DNA of 64,000 nt from Acidimicrobiia bacterium. GTDB taxonomy: Bacteria > Actinomycetota > Acidimicrobiia > Spongiisociales > UBA5794. This document shows positions 20,272 through 29,632 of the stretch, piece after piece (position 1 is the first letter of the stretch; each line of letters opens with the position of its first letter). Made by a program: the position numbers and the translations under genes. The notes beneath the pieces are model-generated. The model made no database searches and was not told the origin of the DNA. It saw only the letters and a program-made list of their open reading frames with translations. The stretch is taken from positions 1 to 64,000 of the forward strand of contig JASJDZ010000003.1 in NCBI GenBank assembly GCA_030065575.1, in the 5' to 3' direction.

Positions 20272-21645
20272 TCAATGCAAACTACGACCGGCTGCGGACA
20301 ACAGGGTTTCCCCGATCGCTTCAGAAATCGTTGGATGGGCATGGATGAACGCAGCCGCTTCCGCGGGCAGCGCCTCCCAGGCCACTGCGTACATCAGCTC
20401 GTGGATCAGCTCACCGGCGGAGGGCCCAATCACGGTGGCGCCGAGGATCGGGCCATCCTTCTCGCTCACCACCTTGACCAAACCGCCAACTTCGCCCTGG
20501 ATGATTGCTCGACCGACGCCACGCATACCGTGGTCGTGGACCTCGACATCGTATCCGGCCTCCCGTGCCGCAGCTTCGGTGAGACCCACGCTGGCTAGCT
20601 CGGGATCGGTATACACGACGAGGGGTATTGCCCGATAGTCAACCGGAGCGATCTCCCCGGTTGCGATATGGGTGATGGCCGCGATGCCTTCGGCAAAACC
20701 GGCATGGGCAAGTTGCGGAGTGCCGGCGACGATGTCGCCGACTGCATAGATGTTGGGCTCAGCGGTCATCATCGTGTTGGGGTCTACCTCGATGAAGCCT
20801 CGGTCGACCTCCACTCGGGTTGTCTCCAAGCCGAGATCGTCTGTGACGGGAGCACGACCTACGGCGACCAGCACCTTGTCGACCTCGACGTAGTCGCCCT
20901 CGAAGGGCACAACCACACGCTCGTCGCCGACCTCGGCAGGTCCCACGCCAACGCCCGTGCGGATCTTGACCCCCTTCTTCTTCATCTCTCGAGCCAGAGC
21001 CTTGGCAGCTTCCGGCTCGGCACCCGGGATCACCTGATCGAGCATCTCGAACAAGTGCACCTCGGACCCGGTTGAACCAAGAATCAGGGCGAACTCGCTG
21101 CCGATAGCTCCGGCTCCGATGATCGCAACCCGGTTGGGCCGCTCGCTCCAGTCGAGTGCCTCCCGACTGGAGACTATGCGGGTGCCGTCGAAGTCATAGC
21201 CGGGGATGGAGCGAGGCTTCGAACCCGTCGCCAGGACAACGTTCTTGGCTTCCAGCCGTCGCACCGCACCGTCTTTGGCAGCAACCTCGACTCCCCCGCC
21301 GGCCAGACGCCCATAACCCTCGATGACATCAACCTGACGCGACTTGAGCAACCCGCTCAGGCCACGAACGAGGCCGTCGACTATGACGTTCTTACGATTG
21401 AGTGCGGCCTCCCAATCCAGGGTGGGCTCGCCGACATGAACCCCGAACTCTGACGCCTTCTTGGCATGGGCAAAGACTTCCGCCGTCTTGAGCCACGACT
21501 TGGCGGGAATGCAGCCGCGCAGCAGGCAGGTACCTCCGACGCGCTCTTTTTCGACCAGAGCGACTTTCAGGCCGAAGTTGTGGGCGTAGAGGGCGGCCGC
21601 ATAGCCACCCGGGCCTCCACCGATGATTACGACGTCGTACACCAT
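20272..21645 (-). CDS. lpdA: Dihydrolipoyl dehydrogenase (E3)
   Basis: VVIIGGGPGGYAAALYA, GGTCLLRGCIPAK redox disulfide, HAHPTISEA. Start taken at MVYDVV. Confidence 0.95.
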   Translation of the reverse strand: MVYDVVIIGGGPGGYAAALYAHNFGLKVALVEKERVGGTCLLRGCIPAKSWLKTAEVFAHAKKASEFGVHVGEPTLDWEAALNRKNVIVDGLVRGLSGLLKSRQVDVIEGYGRLAGGGVEVAAKDGAVRRLEAKNVVLATGSKPRSIPGYDFDGTRIVSSREALDWSERPNRVAIIGAGAIGSEFALILGSTGSEVHLFEMLDQVIPGAEPEAAKALAREMKKKGVKIRTGVGVGPAEVGDERVVVPFEGDYVEVDKVLVAVGRAPVTDDLGLETTRVEVDRGFIEVDPNTMMTAEPNIYAVGDIVAGTPQLAHAGFAEGIAAITHIATGEIAPVDYRAIPLVVYTDPELASVGLTEAAAREAGYDVEVHDHGMRGVGRAIIQGEVGGLVKVVSEKDGPILGATVIGPSAGELIHELMYAVAWEALPAEAAAFIHAHPTISEAIGETLLSAAGRSLH

Positions 21646-21708
21646 GCCTCCGCAGAGATTCGGGTTCGTATGGAGCCTAGCGTTCCTCGGTTGGCTGCCG
21701 AGCAAGCG

Positions 21709-23019
21709 TCATTGACCCCGGTATTCGTTGAGCATATCGAACATCATGTCGGCACCGGGCTCGAGCGCAGCGACGGGGATACGCTCGTCTGCTGCGTGGG
21801 CCAGCTCCTGGAACGCAAAGCCATCGGGGAGCAGCAGCGGCGTGAATCCGTAGGGCTGGATCCCCAGCTCGGCGAACCACCTCCCGTCGGTAGCGGCCGG
21901 CATCAGGAACGGTATCGGAACCCCGTCGGGATCGCGACGCTTGACCACATCGGCAAGCAGTGGGAAGAGGCCCATGTCCGGTTCCCTTGGACCGAGCTTG
22001 CCATCGACTGCGTAGCCGACGTCAACGTCTGGGCCGACGATGCGACGCAACTCGGCTGCCATCTCCTCCGGGTTGCTCGATGGCACCATTCGCCCATCCA
22101 AGGTCAGCCTGATCTCGGCCGGGACAACATTGTGCTTCTTGCCACCGCGAACGATGGTCGGACTCACGGTGTTCCGAAACACCGGCTCGAGCACGCCGAG
22201 CTGACCGGGCAGGAGCCGGAACGCCGCATCTGCGGTTCGCTCGTTAAGAAGCAAGCGCAGCGCCCTTTGCGTGATGCCCGTCGTGTGCTCCACCATCCCC
22301 TCGACCATGAGACGGGTCGCTGCGCTGATGTGGACGGGCATACGCTTGCGCTCCAGGGCCGTGAGAGTCTTGCCCAGCCGCGCCATGGCCGCGCCGCGAC
22401 GCGGCAGCGAGCCATGTCCTCCCTCAGCGGTGATCGCCAGCTCGAACCTGACGCTCAGTCGCTCTGCGACCTGAATCGGATAGAAACGGGTTCCGCCGAT
22501 AGGCATCGGGAACCCCCCAAACTCCCCGATGCAGTACTTCACATCGGCAAAGTGCTCCGGGTGGTTCTCAACCAGGTATTTCGCCCCGAAGTATCCGCTG
22601 TTCTCCTCGTCCGACAGTACAGCCAGCACCACGTCCCCGGCCGGGGGCGAATCTGAGAGAGCGAGACGGACGAAAGCATGGACCATCATCACCACGGCGC
22701 CCTTCATATCGAGCGTGCCGCGACCCCACAGGAAGCCGTCGATGATCTCGCCTCCGAAGGGGTCGTGCGCCCAGGCCTGGTCGGCGGTGGTGACAACATC
22801 AACGTGCCCCTGCATCAGCAATGCAGGGGCCTCTCCCCTTCCCGGAATACGGGCAATGAGGTTGGGGCGTTCCGGGTCCCTGCTGAGGACTGTCATCTCG
22901 ACACCTGCGGTCTCGATGATGCCCTGCAGCATGCTGACAGCGGCCGCCTCATTCCCCGGCGGATTAGTGGTATCCAGCCGGACGAGATCCTGAAGGACAG
23001 CGACAGGGTCGAACATCAA
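21709..23019 (-). CDS. M20 family metallopeptidase (ArgE/DapE/carboxypeptidase-like)
   Basis: LLMQGHVDVV, WGRGTLDMKGAVVMMVHAF, VLSDEENSG. Confidence 0.92.
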   Translation of the reverse strand: MMFDPVAVLQDLVRLDTTNPPGNEAAAVSMLQGIIETAGVEMTVLSRDPERPNLIARIPGRGEAPALLMQGHVDVVTTADQAWAHDPFGGEIIDGFLWGRGTLDMKGAVVMMVHAFVRLALSDSPPAGDVVLAVLSDEENSGYFGAKYLVENHPEHFADVKYCIGEFGGFPMPIGGTRFYPIQVAERLSVRFELAITAEGGHGSLPRRGAAMARLGKTLTALERKRMPVHISAATRLMVEGMVEHTTGITQRALRLLLNERTADAAFRLLPGQLGVLEPVFRNTVSPTIVRGGKKHNVVPAEIRLTLDGRMVPSSNPEEMAAELRRIVGPDVDVGYAVDGKLGPREPDMGLFPLLADVVKRRDPDGVPIPFLMPAATDGRWFAELGIQPYGFTPLLLPDGFAFQELAHAADERIPVAALEPGADMMFDMLNEYRGQ

Positions 23020-24251
23020 GCAGCCCCGATCACGGCGTCAGTAGTGGTTCGTTCCCAGAGCTTCTGGAACCGGCCAATGACCCAGAACAGAAGCGGGATG
23101 AGAGCCAGGCTGCCGAGACCAAACACGCGGAACAGCGACGGAAACCCCACGTTGTCGGAGAGGGCCGTCGCCACTCCATCGCCACCGCCGATGCCGATGT
23201 TCGACATCGTCTGCAAGATGGCAAACATCGAAGCAGCGATCCTCGTGTCGGTGATTCCCATCGAAAGGGTGACGTAGGTGGTCCACTGCAGCCCGACTGC
23301 GATACCCCAGATTGCCGCCACCGCGATGATGGCTCCTTCCGATTCGATCGTGCTGAACATCAGGCCACCCATGGCTACAGCGGCCAAGGTTGCGGTGGCG
23401 GCGAAGCGTCGACCGAACTTGTGCACCATTGTTGACAGCGTGACAGCACCTATGACCATGCCGACACCCTTCAGAGTGCCATAGAGCCCGATCCGCCCCG
23501 CAGAAGAGTCGAGGGTGTCCGACATGTAGTACGTGACGAGCCCGTCGATGCCTTGGAAGAAGAACCAGGCGAAGATCAACGTCAGGCTGTAGACGAGATA
23601 GCGCGGCTGCAGCATGACGCGAAAGGCCCGCCTGTCAAAGGAATGTGCCGGCGTTCGCTCCGCCGGCTCCTGAACCCGACCAACCCACCACAGCGGAATC
23701 AGCAGCAATCCCGCTATGACGAGGAAGATCGACTGGTAGCCGACGGCATCGGCAATCCATCCAAAGACGATCGAAACCGCTACGACCCCGACGGCACGGC
23801 CTCCGGTCATCCACGCCTGCACGGTGCTGTGGTCGTCGGGGACAACGACGTCGACGGCAAGGGCGTCGGCAGTCGTGTCGAACAGCGCCATGAAGAAGGT
23901 GGCGATCAGCACCATTGCCGCCAGGACTCCGAAGCTCTCCGACGGATCAACGAAGAAGGCAACCGCAAAAGCAATCGAAGTTGAGGTGACCCCGATTGCC
24001 ATGTACGGCACGCGGTGGCCGCGGCCGAAGAGGTTGTACTTGTCGGAAATCAGCCCGTACAGCCACTTGATGATGAACGGCAGCAATGCAAGAGAGGCAA
24101 CAATGGCGATACGGTCCGGGTCAATTCCCTCCTCGTCCATGTGCGGCTTGAAGAAGTTGAGCTGGTAGGCCTGGATGACGCCCTGGACGAAGTAGAGCGC
24201 TCCAAACATCGTGAACAGCTGCTTGCGGCTGAGGTTTACGTCCAAGTCCAT
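23016..24251 (-). CDS. Major facilitator superfamily transporter
   Basis: About 12 hydrophobic segments; LYGLISDKYNLFGRGHRVPYM loop motif. Confidence 0.88.
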   Translation of the reverse strand: MDLDVNLSRKQLFTMFGALYFVQGVIQAYQLNFFKPHMDEEGIDPDRIAIVASLALLPFIIKWLYGLISDKYNLFGRGHRVPYMAIGVTSTSIAFAVAFFVDPSESFGVLAAMVLIATFFMALFDTTADALAVDVVVPDDHSTVQAWMTGGRAVGVVAVSIVFGWIADAVGYQSIFLVIAGLLLIPLWWVGRVQEPAERTPAHSFDRRAFRVMLQPRYLVYSLTLIFAWFFFQGIDGLVTYYMSDTLDSSAGRIGLYGTLKGVGMVIGAVTLSTMVHKFGRRFAATATLAAVAMGGLMFSTIESEGAIIAVAAIWGIAVGLQWTTYVTLSMGITDTRIAASMFAILQTMSNIGIGGGDGVATALSDNVGFPSLFRVFGLGSLALIPLLFWVIGRFQKLWERTTTDAVIGAA

Positions 24252-24351
24252 CCTCTCGATCGCGATTGGAGAATAGGCGGACAGGTTGGCTCAGGACGAT
24301 CAGCAACCCGGCTCGCTCATGAAGGCGAGGAGGAGGCGATATCCTCTGCCC

Positions 24352-24441
24352 ATGCAAACCCGTTATCTACTTGTCGCCTCGGTGATCACCGGCATCGTCA
24401 TCCTGGTGGCGGCAGCGGTATGGATGGCGACACGCCTGTGA
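24352..24441 (+). CDS. Small single-pass membrane peptide (29 aa)
   Basis: MQTRYLLVASVITGIVILVAAAVWMATRL*; reads into and overlaps the start of the hydrolase gene. Not in the ORF track (too short). Confidence 0.4.
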   Translation: MQTRYLLVASVITGIVILVAAAVWMATRL

Positions 24442-25082
24442 TCAGGGTCTCCGCGTCTGTGAGCCTGGAATCCCAGTGGGACCGTCCCGATGAGCCCGAC
24501 CGCGGAGTTGTTCTGTGTCATCCCCATCCGCTTCACGGCGGAACGATGCGCGTTCCCCTCATGGCGGCGATCGCCGCCGACCTCGTCGCTCGCAATGTTG
24601 CCGTCCTACGGTTCAACTTCCGTGGCGTTGGCCGCTCTACCGGCAGTCACGATGCCGGGCTCGCCGAAATCGACGACGTTGCGGCAGCTCTGAGCCACGC
24701 CCGTGAGGCCCATCCGGATCTGGAGTTTGGCGTCGCAGGCTGGTCGTTCGGAGCTGCCACCGCATTGCGCTGGCACGCCCGCGACCGGGCGGAAGAGAAC
24801 TACGTTGGCATCGCTCCCGGCATCGGGCCGAATGCCGGCCAGCGCCTGCCCGATCCAGAGTCGCTTCATTCGGCAACTCGAACTTTCATCGTCGGCGAGC
24901 GTGACCAGCTCGTTCCTGCCGACCTCGTCGTCGACTACGCAGATCGAGCCGGAGCCACGGTGCACGTGCTCCAGGGAAGCGACCACTTCTTCTACTTCCG
25001 CGAGCAGAAGGTCGCTTGTCTCCTCGCCGCCGGCCTCGGGATTCCCATCCCCGCCGCGCAGATCCGCGCCTCCTGCGAGTGA
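24420..25082 (+). CDS. Alpha/beta hydrolase
   Basis: VVLCHPHPLHGGTMR, VAVLRFNFRGVGRSTG, GWSFGAATAL nucleophile elbow, GSDHFF. Confidence 0.9.
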   Translation: MDGDTPVIRVSASVSLESQWDRPDEPDRGVVLCHPHPLHGGTMRVPLMAAIAADLVARNVAVLRFNFRGVGRSTGSHDAGLAEIDDVAAALSHAREAHPDLEFGVAGWSFGAATALRWHARDRAEENYVGIAPGIGPNAGQRLPDPESLHSATRTFIVGERDQLVPADLVVDYADRAGATVHVLQGSDHFFYFREQKVACLLAAGLGIPIPAAQIRASCE

Positions 25083-25123
25083 ACCATGTTTCCTGCGTAA
25101 CCGACGGCAACACCCTGCGCCGG

Positions 25124-25981
25124 CTATGCCAATTCGGGAGGCAGACCCAGCAGGCGGCTGATGTTGTCTACCAGTACTGCCCGATTGACCTCATCGGGTA
25201 GCCCAAGTGACGCCCACTCGGCGAGCCAGGCGTCCGGGTTGCCGAACGGGTAGTCGCTGCCGAAGTGGACTCGCTCTCGAAGCGAACCTCGGATCAGATC
25301 CAGCAGCTGCGGGCTCATCGCCTTGGGCGAAACTCCAGAGAGACACAAATGGACATTGCCCTTGTGCAGCGTGATGGCCAGGGCTTCATCAAGCCAGAGA
25401 GGTCCGGTGTGGGCAAGAACCACCTTCATCTCGGGGTACGCGGCCGCCAGCCGATCAGCGTGGATGGGGCGGGCCGGCTCGAGAGAGACGCCGCCACCTC
25501 CGTCGAGACCTGCACCCAGCCGCGTGAACCCGGTATGGATGAGCACGATCAGCCCGTGTTCGACAGCCGTCTCCCAGAGCTGTCGACTATCTCGCTCTGA
25601 GGGAGCCACCTGTTCCGAGGCGGGATGAAACGCAAGCCCGGCCAGACCGAGTCGTGCCGCCTGGTGAACCGCAGCAACCGCACCGGCGCCTCCCGTAGGC
25701 TCGACGGCGCCAAACCCCCAGAAGACATCGGGAGCGGCGTCAACCAGTGCCCTAATCTGGACGTTGCCAAGGCTGCGGTATCCGCTCGCCGGCCGGCTGT
25801 TCCATCCCAGCAAGATGGCTTTGGCATCCCTACTGCGATAGAAATCGGCTAGCTCCTCGGGTGATTGGGGACCGATGGCCTCGCCGAGGTGATTGCGGAG
25901 CCCATCGATGTATGGCCCCATTGGGCCCTCGAGAAACCCGACAACGGGGGGATGGACGTGAGCATCGATGAACCGCGTCAC
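25124..25981 (-). CDS. Amidohydrolase family (TIM-barrel metal-dependent hydrolase)
   Basis: FIDAHVHPP N-terminus, LIHTGFTR, VVLAHTG, VHFGSDYPFGNP. Confidence 0.9.
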   Translation of the reverse strand: MTRFIDAHVHPPVVGFLEGPMGPYIDGLRNHLGEAIGPQSPEELADFYRSRDAKAILLGWNSRPASGYRSLGNVQIRALVDAAPDVFWGFGAVEPTGGAGAVAAVHQAARLGLAGLAFHPASEQVAPSERDSRQLWETAVEHGLIVLIHTGFTRLGAGLDGGGGVSLEPARPIHADRLAAAYPEMKVVLAHTGPLWLDEALAITLHKGNVHLCLSGVSPKAMSPQLLDLIRGSLRERVHFGSDYPFGNPDAWLAEWASLGLPDEVNRAVLVDNISRLLGLPPELA

Positions 25982-26208
25982 GCCGGTCGAAACCCTCGGT
26001 TGCGCGCCTCTGCGAGCGTGTCCGGGGCAAAACTCTGCACCAGATTTCGCCCCAGTAGCCCCTCGTCGGCAAAGCGTTGCTGGACGACTGACAACGACGA
26101 CTCGTCATCACAGTCGTACACGCGCATATCGTCCCGGGTTCCCACGAAACGGTGTTCGGCAAAGCGCTCAAGTCGGCTCACGACATCTCCTACGAAATCA
26201 AGATCCAA
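25978..26208 (-). CDS. Hypothetical protein (76 aa)
   Basis: ATGA overlap with the downstream amidohydrolase; protein-like composition. Confidence 0.55.
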   Translation of the reverse strand: MDLDFVGDVVSRLERFAEHRFVGTRDDMRVYDCDDESSLSVVQQRFADEGLLGRNLVQSFAPDTLAEARNRGFRPA

Positions 26209-26249
26209 CCACAGTGTAGGAGTCAGGTCGGAGCGGCCGTCACCAGGCG

Positions 26250-26675
26250 CTACGGCACGTTGTACCGAACAACGGCCTGACTGATGCCCTGCATGGGCTC
26301 GGTCAGATCGATGGTTCCTCTTGCAGAGTCCATGGTGAACACGATCAGCCAGCCGTCGTCGGTTGCCTCGGAGCTGACGACGGCGAACCCACCCTGAGCA
26401 AGGGATTGATTGAAGAACTCGGCGCTGATCCCCAACTCGGCGCTGATTCGCACAATGGCCTCGGTGAATCCGGTCTTGTTGACAACCATGGTCGATCCGA
26501 CTGCGCTCCCGGCCGGGAGCGGGAACCCGTCTGGAATTGTCTCCGGCAACGATCCTTCGCCAAACACGACGTCATCGCCGGGGGCAACACCCTCGGTTGT
26601 GGTTGTCCCCTGGTCGTCGCTGCAACCGGCGCCGAGCAGCGCGATCGCAATCACCACGAGGATTCGCCACCTCAT
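26250..26675 (-). CDS. Putative lipoprotein, function unknown
   Basis: Lipobox LLGAGC after a signal peptide. Confidence 0.75.
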   Translation of the reverse strand: MRWRILVVIAIALLGAGCSDDQGTTTTEGVAPGDDVVFGEGSLPETIPDGFPLPAGSAVGSTMVVNKTGFTEAIVRISAELGISAEFFNQSLAQGGFAVVSSEATDDGWLIVFTMDSARGTIDLTEPMQGISQAVVRYNVP

Positions 26676-26886
26676 TGTCTGCCTCCTGATACTGGTGCAA
26701 GCGGTCCGCGAGTGTACTTCGGCGGCGATTTAGCGATGCAATCTCGTCATCGGCTCGCCAATCGGAAGAACCGCCACGGTGCGCACCCCGGGATCGGCCC
26801 GCCAGTCCGGCACAGTCGACGGGGTGAGAGCAAACCAGATCGCCAGGGTGACCTGGCCGAGGAGCCGATGCCGCCGGTATCGCCGG

Positions 26887-28533
26887 CTAGACGCGCGGGG
26901 GTTCGCGGTAGCCACCGAACACCTCCCTCATCGCCCCAACGATCTCACCCAGCGTGGCCCCGACCCGAGCCGCAGCAATGGTCGGCTCCATCAGGTTCAC
27001 GTCGCTACGGGCCCCGGTACGGAGAGCGGCCAGGGCGGCATCTACCGCCTCGCTGTCCCGCTTGCGGCGCAGGCGAGCCAGCCTTGCTCGCTGCGCAGTC
27101 TCGATCTCTTCGCTAACGCGCAGGATGTCCAGCGGTTCGTCGTTGTCGTTCACATGCTTGTTGACGCCGACGATCACTCGTTCTCCGCTGCTGAGCGCTT
27201 TCTCAAACTCATATGCGGAGTCAGCCAGCGCCGACTGGAACCAACCCTCTTCGATGCCATGCAGCACCCCGTCCAACATCGAGCCGCTCCCCATGCGATC
27301 GATGGTGGCGAAGATCTCCTCAGCCTGCGCCTCGATCCGATCAGTCATCTGCTCAACAAACCACGACCCGCCGAGCGGATCGATAGTCGCGGCCACGCCG
27401 GTCTCCTCCGCAATGACCTGCTGGGTGCGCAGTGCCAGTTCAGCGCTCCTCGCCGTCGGCAGAGCGAATACCTCATCCATTGCGTTGGTGTGAAGGCTCT
27501 GCGTCCCACCGAGGACCGCAGCCAACGCCTCAACCGCGGTTCGCACGATGTTGTTCTCGGGCTGCTGGGCAGTCAGAGAAACTCCGGCCGTCTGGGTGTG
27601 AAAGCGCAACATCAGCGAGCGATCAGACTGCGCCCCGTAGCGGTCGCGCATCCACCTCGCCCAGATCCGTCGTGCGGCACGGAACTTGCCTATCTCCTCG
27701 AAGAAGTCAATGTGCGCATCGAAGAAGAACGAGAGTCGGGGGACAAACTCTTCGATGTCGAGGCCACGACGCAAACACGCCTCGACATACGCAAAGCCGT
27801 CGGCGAGGGTGAAGGCGAGTTCCTGGGCCGCGGTCGCCCCCGCCTCCCTGATGTGATAGCCCGAAATCGAGATTGTGTTCCACTCCGGGACTTCGCGTCC
27901 GCAGAACTCGATCATGTCGACGATCAGCCGGAGATGCGGCTCCGGGGGGAAGATCCATTCCTTCTGGGCGATGTACTCCTTGAGGATGTCGTTCTGCAGC
28001 GTGCCCCGGAGCTGCTTCCAATCGACGCCCTGCTCCTCGGCGGCAACGAGAAGGAACGCAAACAGGACCTCTGCCGGGCCGTTGATCGTCATCGACACCG
28101 AAACATCACGCAGCGGAATCTGATCGAACAGCTCGATCATGTCCGCAGCAGACGAGACCGCAACTCCGCAGTGACCCACTTCACCAAGCGCATGCGGGTC
28201 GTCGGCGTCGAGACCCATCAAGGTTGGCATGTCGAATGCAACCGACAGGCCGCCCTGGCCGGCTTCGAGTAAGTGCCGAAAGCGCTCATTCGTCTCAGCC
28301 ACTGATGCGAATCCGGCGAATTGGCGCATCGTCCAGAGGCGCCCCCGGTAGCCGGTCGCATGAACGCCCCGGGTGAATGGGTACCGGCCGGGAAAGCCGA
28401 TACGTTCGGGCACCGGGCCATCCTCGGGAACCCCTAGCGGGGAGACCCCTTCAAACGAGATGGTGCGAAAACGGTCTAGTCGCTTGCGACCGTCCCGGTA
28501 CTCCTTCTCCCACTCGGCTCGGCCGTCAGACAT
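26887..28533 (-). CDS. icmA: Acyl-CoA mutase large chain, isobutyryl-CoA mutase (IcmA)-like
   Basis: Full-length large-chain domain (548 aa) without B12-binding domain. Specificity positions read as Phe (RQFAGFA) and Gln (KEYIAQKEW), the ICM pattern. Confidence 0.88.
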   Translation of the reverse strand: MSDGRAEWEKEYRDGRKRLDRFRTISFEGVSPLGVPEDGPVPERIGFPGRYPFTRGVHATGYRGRLWTMRQFAGFASVAETNERFRHLLEAGQGGLSVAFDMPTLMGLDADDPHALGEVGHCGVAVSSAADMIELFDQIPLRDVSVSMTINGPAEVLFAFLLVAAEEQGVDWKQLRGTLQNDILKEYIAQKEWIFPPEPHLRLIVDMIEFCGREVPEWNTISISGYHIREAGATAAQELAFTLADGFAYVEACLRRGLDIEEFVPRLSFFFDAHIDFFEEIGKFRAARRIWARWMRDRYGAQSDRSLMLRFHTQTAGVSLTAQQPENNIVRTAVEALAAVLGGTQSLHTNAMDEVFALPTARSAELALRTQQVIAEETGVAATIDPLGGSWFVEQMTDRIEAQAEEIFATIDRMGSGSMLDGVLHGIEEGWFQSALADSAYEFEKALSSGERVIVGVNKHVNDNDEPLDILRVSEEIETAQRARLARLRRKRDSEAVDAALAALRTGARSDVNLMEPTIAAARVGATLGEIVGAMREVFGGYREPPRV

Positions 28534-28966
28534 CGCCTAATCCCATTTTGTCGCGCTCGTCATCTGCCACCGGTCGGGCGAGCGCCCCAATCGATTCCAT
28601 ATACGCAGCCTGCAACTGCATGACCTCTGCAACTACTTCCCGCTCGTACTCAAAGCCCTGCCGGTTGGTCTGCTCGAGGACGTAATCGATGGCCGCACCG
28701 CCGCCGAGAACCACGACCTGCTCGGAGTCGGCACCCAGCCGATCCTGCAAGAACTTCATCTCCCATTCCAGGATGCGCCTGACACTCCTCGCACCGATCT
28801 TCTCCCGGGTGGTCTCCGAAAGCCGGGGCGTGATGTACTTGATCGAGTCCTCCACCCCGTAGGAGACAGCCGCGCCGGGCAGGCGTATCGATCCTTGCCA
28901 GTAGAACGCAAGCCCGACAATCGCAAGTAGGACAAGAAGCCCGAGCGCAAACAGGAACGCTGCCAT
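28526..28966 (-). CDS. Hypothetical protein with N-terminal TM segment
   Basis: MAAFLFALGLLVLLAIVGLAFYWQG then a soluble domain; overlaps the icmA start. Confidence 0.7.
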   Translation of the reverse strand: MAAFLFALGLLVLLAIVGLAFYWQGSIRLPGAAVSYGVEDSIKYITPRLSETTREKIGARSVRRILEWEMKFLQDRLGADSEQVVVLGGGAAIDYVLEQTNRQGFEYEREVVAEVMQLQAAYMESIGALARPVADDERDKMGLGDV

Positions 28967-29059
28967 GTCGAAGAATGCTACCGCCGACCCAACGCTGTGG
29001 GGCTGTGTTTACTCGTATCGGTCGAACCCATTTAGTCTTGCACCGCCTGAAGGAGGGCA

Positions 29060-29617
29060 ATGCTCGACCTAGCAACGATGAAACTGTTCTTCGCCTTGCT
29101 CACCGTGGTGGCGAATATCGCCGTCATCGGTTACATCGGCGTGGCTCTCGGTTCGCGTCGGTCTCTCCGTCTCCGTGAAATCCGCAATCAGATCGAAGAT
29201 GTGCTCCGGGGCTACGAGCTTTGGTTTGGGGCCGCAGTTGCGGGATTCGCCACGCTCGGCAGTCTCTATCTATCCGAGACGGCGAATCTGATCCCGTGCA
29301 CCCTCTGCTGGTATCAGCGCATCGCCATGTACCCCCTGGCGCTGATTCTGGCCATCGCCGCATTCCGGCGCGAGGGCATGATTCGGATCTATGCGAATGT
29401 GATCGCTGCCGTCGGTGCGGCTATCGCGGCATATCACTACCTCATTCAATGGTTCCCCAATCTCGAAGGCACGAGCTGTACGACCTCGGTGCCCTGCACC
29501 GCCTTCTACTTCCGAGTATGGGATTTCATCTCGATCCCGTACATGGCATTGAGTGCGTTCCTCCTCGTACTGGTTCTCATGGTCGTGCTGCGCAGGAACG
29601 AATCAGCCCCGACCTAG
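29060..29617 (+). CDS. DsbB/BdbC-like disulfide bond formation membrane protein
   Basis: LIPCTLCWYQRIAMYPLALILAIAAF, a second Cys pair SCTTSVPC, and FISIPYMALSAF. Confidence 0.9.
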   Translation: MLDLATMKLFFALLTVVANIAVIGYIGVALGSRRSLRLREIRNQIEDVLRGYELWFGAAVAGFATLGSLYLSETANLIPCTLCWYQRIAMYPLALILAIAAFRREGMIRIYANVIAAVGAAIAAYHYLIQWFPNLEGTSCTTSVPCTAFYFRVWDFISIPYMALSAFLLVLVLMVVLRRNESAPT

Positions 29618-29632
29618 TCAACTGGAGATCTC

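Noticed and set aside
19397-20638. 413-aa + strand ORF rich in Ala/Gly
   Set aside because: Antisense of the Ala-Pro linker region of the E2 gene; low complexity, no homology signal.
26730-26915. 61-aa minus-strand ORF after icmA
   Set aside because: Short, Arg-rich, starts inside icmA, no recognisable features; could not be supported.
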